Virus record (IMG/VR): IMGVR_UViG_3300035034_003009 | Coordinates: 1-59,566 of that record | Reading direction: 5' to 3' (one strand) | DNA from: a virus | Length of the DNA: 59,566 bases | In this document: positions 54,441 through 59,566 of the stretch, piece after piece | How positions within the stretch are numbered: position 1 is the first letter of the stretch | Layout: each line of letters begins with the position of its first letter | Position numbers and translations under genes: made by a program | The notes under the pieces: model-generated | What the model was told of the DNA's origin: nothing | What the model saw: only the letters and a program-made list of their open reading frames with translations | Database searches by the model: none

Positions 54441-57400
54441 TTACCAATCCTCGCCTTGTAATGTTTCCAACTTAAACCCAACACCTGCACCAATATTACG
54501 CTTAACCACTTCAACTATATCTTGTTCACTGAATTCTGCTCGTAATGCATTGGGCAATCTAATAACTATGTAACCCGACTTCTGATATGAGCTACCAGTC
54601 GCATAACCCACATCCCAATATGTCGAAGCATCATTGACAAGACGAGTGATCTCTTTCACGTTAGCACTATCGATGATACCTCCGCCTCTCTTCCTGGTAT
54701 CCAGTATACCAAGACGAGCAATATCCAAAGCCGTTGATATATAAATAACACCAAGCTGGATGGCAAGCGGATCATACTCAGGGCGCATCGGATCAAAAAC
54801 GCTAGGATCTAACGTAACTCTCAATGTTCTTTGCTGCAGAGATTCGGGGATAACCCTACCCGAATCATCTTTCACGTAATGGGGAACGATGTATACATAT
54901 AGAGTCTCACCGATTAGATCCCGTGAATGGCCAGAGTATGCATTCAGATTGAGCATTAGATCTGCATCTTTCTTGAATGCATAATATCCAGCTGTTGTAG
55001 TGTAATCCACACGAAGTAACGAATTATCGTTCGATTGCAAACGCTGACGCAGAAATATTTCACCTGTTGCAGCCTTGTAATCTCTTATTTGACTAAACGG
55101 CACCTCTACCCATGGTGCGTTTTGATCTGCTCTTTGAGAGACTGTGAATACCGGTCGAACAGGATCAGACTGATTAGGATAAAGTGTTGGATATCTTGCA
55201 AGAAGTATTGGAGCCTGTCTCACTCTTATCAGATCATCATCAAGAATAATAGGTTGTTCGTTTACAACATCCATATTTGGTGGGCCAAAATTTCGGGAAT
55301 AACCACCCATATCCGCTTCTGGTATCGAGTAGAAAGCCTGTACAGATATACCCTGATAATCTTTCAAGTAAGTGGTGATACCACCTTGCCAACGCTCTCT
55401 TGCCATAATCTCCCGGTTGAAACGACCAGGACGAACGGCAATAGGCCAAATATCTCTTGGCCCCAATCTGTCAGGTAATGACTCCAGTGTTATCTTAGAA
55501 CCTGCACGAGTTTCAACACCATATACGGGCATAGCCCAACGATAAGGCAATCGTGGTGCATCATTATCATCTGGAATTATTTTCTCGACCATATTCTCAT
55601 AGTCAGTAATCACTGCAATGTAAACATTATGCGGACCACGTAAGAGATACTCGACAAACGACATCTCTGGCTTCCCATCTGCAGAGAGGATGAATTCTTT
55701 CTTATTAAAATCATAAAATCCCATCTGAACAGATGAAGAGGTTCCACTGGTACCTAAAGCTAATTTAACATAATGTCTCTGAGCATCGTAATCACTTACC
55801 CCAGTAGGCATACCCGGGAAACCAACGGGCTTCTTCTTGATGTCGCACAGAAGTTTCATACCACCCCTCTTAGAGACCCAACCTGTTTCTTGTCCGGGAT
55901 TTATAATACCATTCTCGTTCATCGAGTAGTACTCAAACCCAGCTAATGGGAATTGTTCTCCCTGAAGGATTTCTGCTCCAGTATTTGAAGTAATAGCTTG
56001 AGTAGTAAAATTAGCAAGTCCTGTGCTGCTTATGCTAGCAATAACATCCGGGTTGCCGACGGTTATGCCCGTAAACCTGATCTGATTCACACTGTGATAA
56101 TTTGGCCAATTCGATGGTTGCATCTGTATTGATTTACTCTGTAAAGACTCTACCGCTGTATTGCCTGTTACTGTAAAAGTAATATCTTTCTGCTGATGGC
56201 TAACAACCATAGAAGATGGAATAGAGCTTGAAGTAGTCACACGAGTGTGCCCTCGGATATCGCGGAGACCAAATACACGAGCATCACCCCAACCGCTCGA
56301 TTTATCCTGACCTACTCCAAGTGTCATTGTATTACCAAGATGTGGCCCAAAAGGAATATAGAGCCTTTCTCCATCTTTAGGCCTATAGGGTAGATACTTC
56401 AATTGGCTTCTAGTCAAATTAAAGTTATGCATATCTGTATTATCACCAATATGCACAGACCGAACCATAATGCTATTCGCATCTCCAGGCGCATAAGGTA
56501 CTACAGTAATACCGCGCCAATTATAAGTTTCGGGAAAACGAATAGCGTATAACTCCCAGATGATACTAGGTCCACCGCTATACCACGAACGTTTAGCTAT
56601 CCAATCATTATTGCTATTAGACATCCTGTGTGGCTGTAAATAGATGTGATCGGCAAACCATTTAGTGTAATCGTTGTTATTTATCGAACCAAGTTTCCCA
56701 TTAGCAGCAAGCCTATGAACCTGAATACCAATTAGTGAATAAGTCTCAGCATCTACTACACCATCTTTCCATCGAGCTTGCATTTCCTCCTGAAAATCCA
56801 TCACTCGCTGCCGGGTGTTTGAACCAAAATTACCATCAACCGCAAGCATGGAGCCATTGAAATATTTAGCACTCATAAAACGATTCAATGCTTCTTGCAC
56901 AAACCGAACTCTATCGCCTGTATTGCCCTGTTGTAGCTTACCTTGAGGCCCCCAATACGGGAAGCAAAGGTGTCCAGGACCCCAGTCGTTGGTGTAGTAG
57001 TTACTGTCCGCCCATGGAGTAATACCAATTGGTTTACGATGCCCCTTGTGAGCTGGAGGCTCAGTTAAATTAACTCCCCATAACGTACCAGAGGTCAAAG
57101 GATCACCTCTTGAATCATCAGTAACAGCCTGCCAAGCATCCCACCAACTAATATCAATATCACTGGTTTTTGTTGTAGTTTCCACAGGAGTAGTTGTTGT
57201 GATACGTGTTGTCGCAATAGCAGTACCAGTTACCGTATAATTTGTTGTATTACGCTTGCCCATGTCTTCTGATGCCATATACGATACAGTAACTTGTCCA
57301 CCATAGGGCTCTTCGGGAAACTCGCGATGCATATAAGTAACATCATCATCATACTCTGCTACACGACCAGTCCTACCTGTTTCATCCACCTCTTCCTTAA

Positions 57401-59566
57401 CAATATGAGGTCCAAGTTCTGGTGGCACTGTAAACTTTGGAGTATATGCTTCAGTCCATGCTTGAGGATAACCAGATTCAATAACGGTTGAAGCAGTATC
57501 TACATAAGGATTAGTTATCTCTAATTCGTATGTTCTAGCAGTACCGTTAACACGCCATCTTGTAGCGGTATCATTCATAACCGGTTCAATAGCCTCGTCC
57601 ATCAGCTCTTTGATGGTTTTATTAGAGAGACGACGCTTCCAAACTGGAGTAGAGTCTCCCACTTGGATATCGCGAGGCTCAATCAAAAAGCTATAATCCG
57701 CCTTCTCTTGTTCATCAAGCGTATCATCGCTGGCATTAATAGCCCAAGAAGCTCGCCAAGGAGTAGAGTACGACCATTCAGAAGTGAAAGTCTCCTGATC
57801 AGCAGAGTCAAGAGCCCTTGCACGAACAGCCAACAACGCTGAGTTGTAGAGCAGTTTCATTGCCCCATCAACACCTCGACCATTAATATCTTTGCTGTAG
57901 TTAGAATTACTGGCTAAAGTTGAACCCGTATTGCTAGATACAATACTGTTATTTTGATTATCCAAATACATATTACAAGTATGCAGATGACCAAAAGTGC
58001 TAAGTATCTTGTATCCTTTGCCGATTTTCTTAGCAATCGTTACAGCTCTATGTACATTTGATTCAGGCGCAACACGACACTCTAAGATGGTCGCATAACC
58101 TGAAGGCTTCTTATGAAAATTCTGAGAATACTTTCTATTACCAGACTGTGTATAGGAAACAAAGTAGATATTCTTTGTTGGATCAATTGCAGAGACAAAA
58201 TCTGAAGTTTGATTCTGCATATACGCAATCATATTAGAAAGAGTATTCGCCAACTGTTGATGGCTAATTGTGTTCTGCAATCCAAAATATGTCCCTTGCG
58301 AAAAACCCCATCCAGGCAATGGAGTACCAATGCTGTTGGTGGCATCATTTTCAGCGTGATTTCGAATCCAGCCAAAATAACTGGTCCCATCGTCTTTGAC
58401 TCGCTGAACCTGAGCTTCGAAATTGCCAGGAACTTGTAGACCCCGGTGACCATAAATATCAGTTATGCGTTGACGAATCTGTGCATCAGTTGTGTAGATA
58501 GCATCACCTGGCACAGGACCACGTTGTCCTGTTGGCCTAACAACCTGAAGTCCCGTGCTAGCAATACTGGCATAACCAATCATGATTCCGGCACGATTCA
58601 TTCTTCGTAAAATGTCTGCCCACATTGAATTTGCTGAGACGTCAGTATAATGATTAATACTACCCGTTGGAATGGATGAGATGTCGACGAATTGTGCATC
58701 AACAGCACTATAGAAAGCATCTACAAAAGCAGCAACATGCACACGACGGGCTATCGTGTTGGGTTCAAACATGCCACCACTTCCACCACGTGCTATTCCC
58801 ATTGCAGCCATAACTTCAATAGCTTCCCCATATGGCGTTCCTGCATTAACGTCCGGGAAAGCTCCGGTTCTGGGTAGAGGCATTTCAAATCCATCAATAC
58901 CTTGACCTATTACGTATAGTGCACCCAAAACACCGGCCCTGGTTATGCCAAGGCTACCATTGTAATTATCTATCTGCATAGCTCCAACGAAGAGGCGTTC
59001 TTCTACATCGGTATCATAATCCCAACCCCCCAGAATGGCATTTGCATTCAATAGTGGGTGAATATCCTCACCCCATCGAGGGAAGTCTGCTCGAACCGGA
59101 GTAATTTGACTATTATTTGTGATAGTAGTTCTGCGCGATCCAGAGGTAGGATTGATACCCATGGTTGTCTGGCCACCAAAAGAGGTATAAGGATCAGCAT
59201 AAGTATTTGTATCAATGAATACAGTTCCACCATAATTACTGACAAAATTATCTATCTTTGCTGAGTAGGGACTCAGATCAAAATTATGTCCAGGAGGAGA
59301 CCAAATCAATACATCATATTGAGACAGATCTGCAGTATCGATATTAACAAACCAATAATCTCTGGTCTCTTTTTCCGCAGAACCATGATTGCTACGAGTA
59401 GGATTCTCGAACTCAATATGAGCAGCATTATAACGACTTCTCTGTAAATTGAGAAAAGCATAAGGAGACAACGATGGTGTACCCTTAGCCAAATCGCTAT
59501 CTGTTACAAGAACTCCACACTTAATTTTATCGAAATTGCGACTGGGATCAACAGTCACACTCTGCT
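54441..59566 (-). CDS. Giant tail protein with SLH and peptidoglycan-binding domains (partial, at least 1708 aa)
   Basis: The frame is open to the window edge; GTG 59558 is only one possible start. The N-terminal 160 residues look like a GATase/ThuA-like fold (VLIWSPPGHNFDLSPYSAKI). SLH modules follow (AFPDVNAGTPYGEAIEVMAA; DVSANSMWADILRRMNRAGI). Near residues 860-940 there is a PG_binding_1 domain (GDRVRFVQEALNRFM, VDGNFGSNTRQRVMDFQEEM). Later parts are beta-rich with discoidin-like GITVVPYAPGDANSIMV. It is probably a tail tip or fibre that anchors to the host wall and S-layer. Its stop TAA is coupled to the next gene. Confidence 0.8.
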   Translation of the reverse strand, partial: QSVTVDPSRNFDKIKCGVLVTDSDLAKGTPSLSPYAFLNLQRSRYNAAHIEFENPTRSNHGSAEKETRDYWFVNIDTADLSQYDVLIWSPPGHNFDLSPYSAKIDNFVSNYGGTVFIDTNTYADPYTSFGGQTTMGINPTSGSRRTTITNNSQITPVRADFPRWGEDIHPLLNANAILGGWDYDTDVEERLFVGAMQIDNYNGSLGITRAGVLGALYVIGQGIDGFEMPLPRTGAFPDVNAGTPYGEAIEVMAAMGIARGGSGGMFEPNTIARRVHVAAFVDAFYSAVDAQFVDISSIPTGSINHYTDVSANSMWADILRRMNRAGIMIGYASIASTGLQVVRPTGQRGPVPGDAIYTTDAQIRQRITDIYGHRGLQVPGNFEAQVQRVKDDGTSYFGWIRNHAENDATNSIGTPLPGWGFSQGTYFGLQNTISHQQLANTLSNMIAYMQNQTSDFVSAIDPTKNIYFVSYTQSGNRKYSQNFHKKPSGYATILECRVAPESNVHRAVTIAKKIGKGYKILSTFGHLHTCNMYLDNQNNSIVSSNTGSTLASNSNYSKDINGRGVDGAMKLLYNSALLAVRARALDSADQETFTSEWSYSTPWRASWAINASDDTLDEQEKADYSFLIEPRDIQVGDSTPVWKRRLSNKTIKELMDEAIEPVMNDTATRWRVNGTARTYELEITNPYVDTASTVIESGYPQAWTEAYTPKFTVPPELGPHIVKEEVDETGRTGRVAEYDDDVTYMHREFPEEPYGGQVTVSYMASEDMGKRNTTNYTVTGTAIATTRITTTTPVETTTKTSDIDISWWDAWQAVTDDSRGDPLTSGTLWGVNLTEPPAHKGHRKPIGITPWADSNYYTNDWGPGHLCFPYWGPQGKLQQGNTGDRVRFVQEALNRFMSAKYFNGSMLAVDGNFGSNTRQRVMDFQEEMQARWKDGVVDAETYSLIGIQVHRLAANGKLGSINNNDYTKWFADHIYLQPHRMSNSNNDWIAKRSWYSGGPSIIWELYAIRFPETYNWRGITVVPYAPGDANSIMVRSVHIGDNTDMHNFNLTRSQLKYLPYRPKDGERLYIPFGPHLGNTMTLGVGQDKSSGWGDARVFGLRDIRGHTRVTTSSSIPSSMVVSHQQKDITFTVTGNTAVESLQSKSIQMQPSNWPNYHSVNQIRFTGITVGNPDVIASISSTGLANFTTQAITSNTGAEILQGEQFPLAGFEYYSMNENGIINPGQETGWVSKRGGMKLLCDIKKKPVGFPGMPTGVSDYDAQRHYVKLALGTSGTSSSVQMGFYDFNKKEFILSADGKPEMSFVEYLLRGPHNVYIAVITDYENMVEKIIPDDNDAPRLPYRWAMPVYGVETRAGSKITLESLPDRLGPRDIWPIAVRPGRFNREIMARERWQGGITTYLKDYQGISVQAFYSIPEADMGGYSRNFGPPNMDVVNEQPIILDDDLIRVRQAPILLARYPTLYPNQSDPVRPVFTVSQRADQNAPWVEVPFSQIRDYKAATGEIFLRQRLQSNDNSLLRVDYTTTAGYYAFKKDADLMLNLNAYSGHSRDLIGETLYVYIVPHYVKDDSGRVIPESLQQRTLRVTLDPSVFDPMRPEYDPLAIQLGVIYISTALDIARLGILDTRKRGGGIIDSANVKEITRLVNDASTYWDVGYATGSSYQKSGYIVIRLPNALRAEFSEQDIVEVVKRNIGAGVGFKLETLQGEDW

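Noticed and set aside
1-59566. CRISPR arrays, insertion sequences or integrase
   Set aside because: No regularly spaced direct repeats, transposase or integrase motifs were seen; the only mobile elements recognised are inteins and nuclease remnants.

Overview
The window is a 59.6 kb piece of a large double-stranded DNA phage genome (or prophage) with about 43 % GC by eye. No gene looks like chromosomal housekeeping. It carries a phage replication and nucleotide set, a lysis module, the end of a tail/baseplate module and a dense tRNA island. Several features suggest an actinobacterial host: small-protein families seen in actinobacteriophages, a DUF1876-like protein, ThyX, a vitamin B12-type ribonucleotide reductase, an endolysin with peptidoglycan-binding repeats, and S-layer homology (SLH) domains in a secreted protein and in the tail. 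Host and phage cluster are inference; nothing here names them.

Layout. (1) 1-15831, plus strand: 21 tRNA genes interleaved with about 40 small ORFs, mostly zinc ribbons and unknowns, plus recognisable enzymes: a (p)ppGpp-hydrolase-like HD protein, two metallophosphoesterases and a dual-specificity phosphatase. One small zinc-ribbon gene (8062-8340) runs the other way. (2) 15952-21286, minus strand: endolysin, dNMP kinase, a P-loop protein, a receiver-like protein lacking its phospho-acceptor Asp, a phage sigma factor and a PD-(D/E)XK nuclease. (3) 21414-21581: one isolated plus-strand gene between a strong minus-strand promoter and a bidirectional hairpin terminator. (4) 21731-44309, minus: secreted CAP-SLH protein, Cas4/RecB-like nuclease, DNA polymerase III alpha split over two genes, a thymidine kinase remnant, primase, HD hydrolase, second Cas4-like protein, DnaB-like helicase, Dam methylase, SNase-like protein, dCMP deaminase, ThyX and NrdJ. 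(5) 45142-59566, minus: holin, structural proteins, three related baseplate/tail proteins and a very large tail protein with SLH and peptidoglycan-binding domains that runs off the window.

The genes form a largely self-sufficient system. NrdJ, dCMP deaminase, ThyX and dNMP kinase would supply dNTPs. DnaE, primase, helicase and nucleases would replicate and process DNA. The sigma factor and tRNAs would redirect gene expression.

The most unusual content is genetic parasitism and RNA structure. Six inteins sit in five genes, each at an active-site motif, and two of them start with a non-nucleophilic residue (Gln, Pro). DnaE is broken exactly where an HNH endonuclease remnant lies. Orphan tRNA halves and ORF stop codons embedded in tRNA 5' ends run through the tRNA island. 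A 59-nt pseudoknotted RNA candidate with a 7-bp acceptor-like stem lies between two tRNAs. A structured leader near 46340-46419 carries a 19-nt near-copy of the helix-69 region of 23S rRNA.
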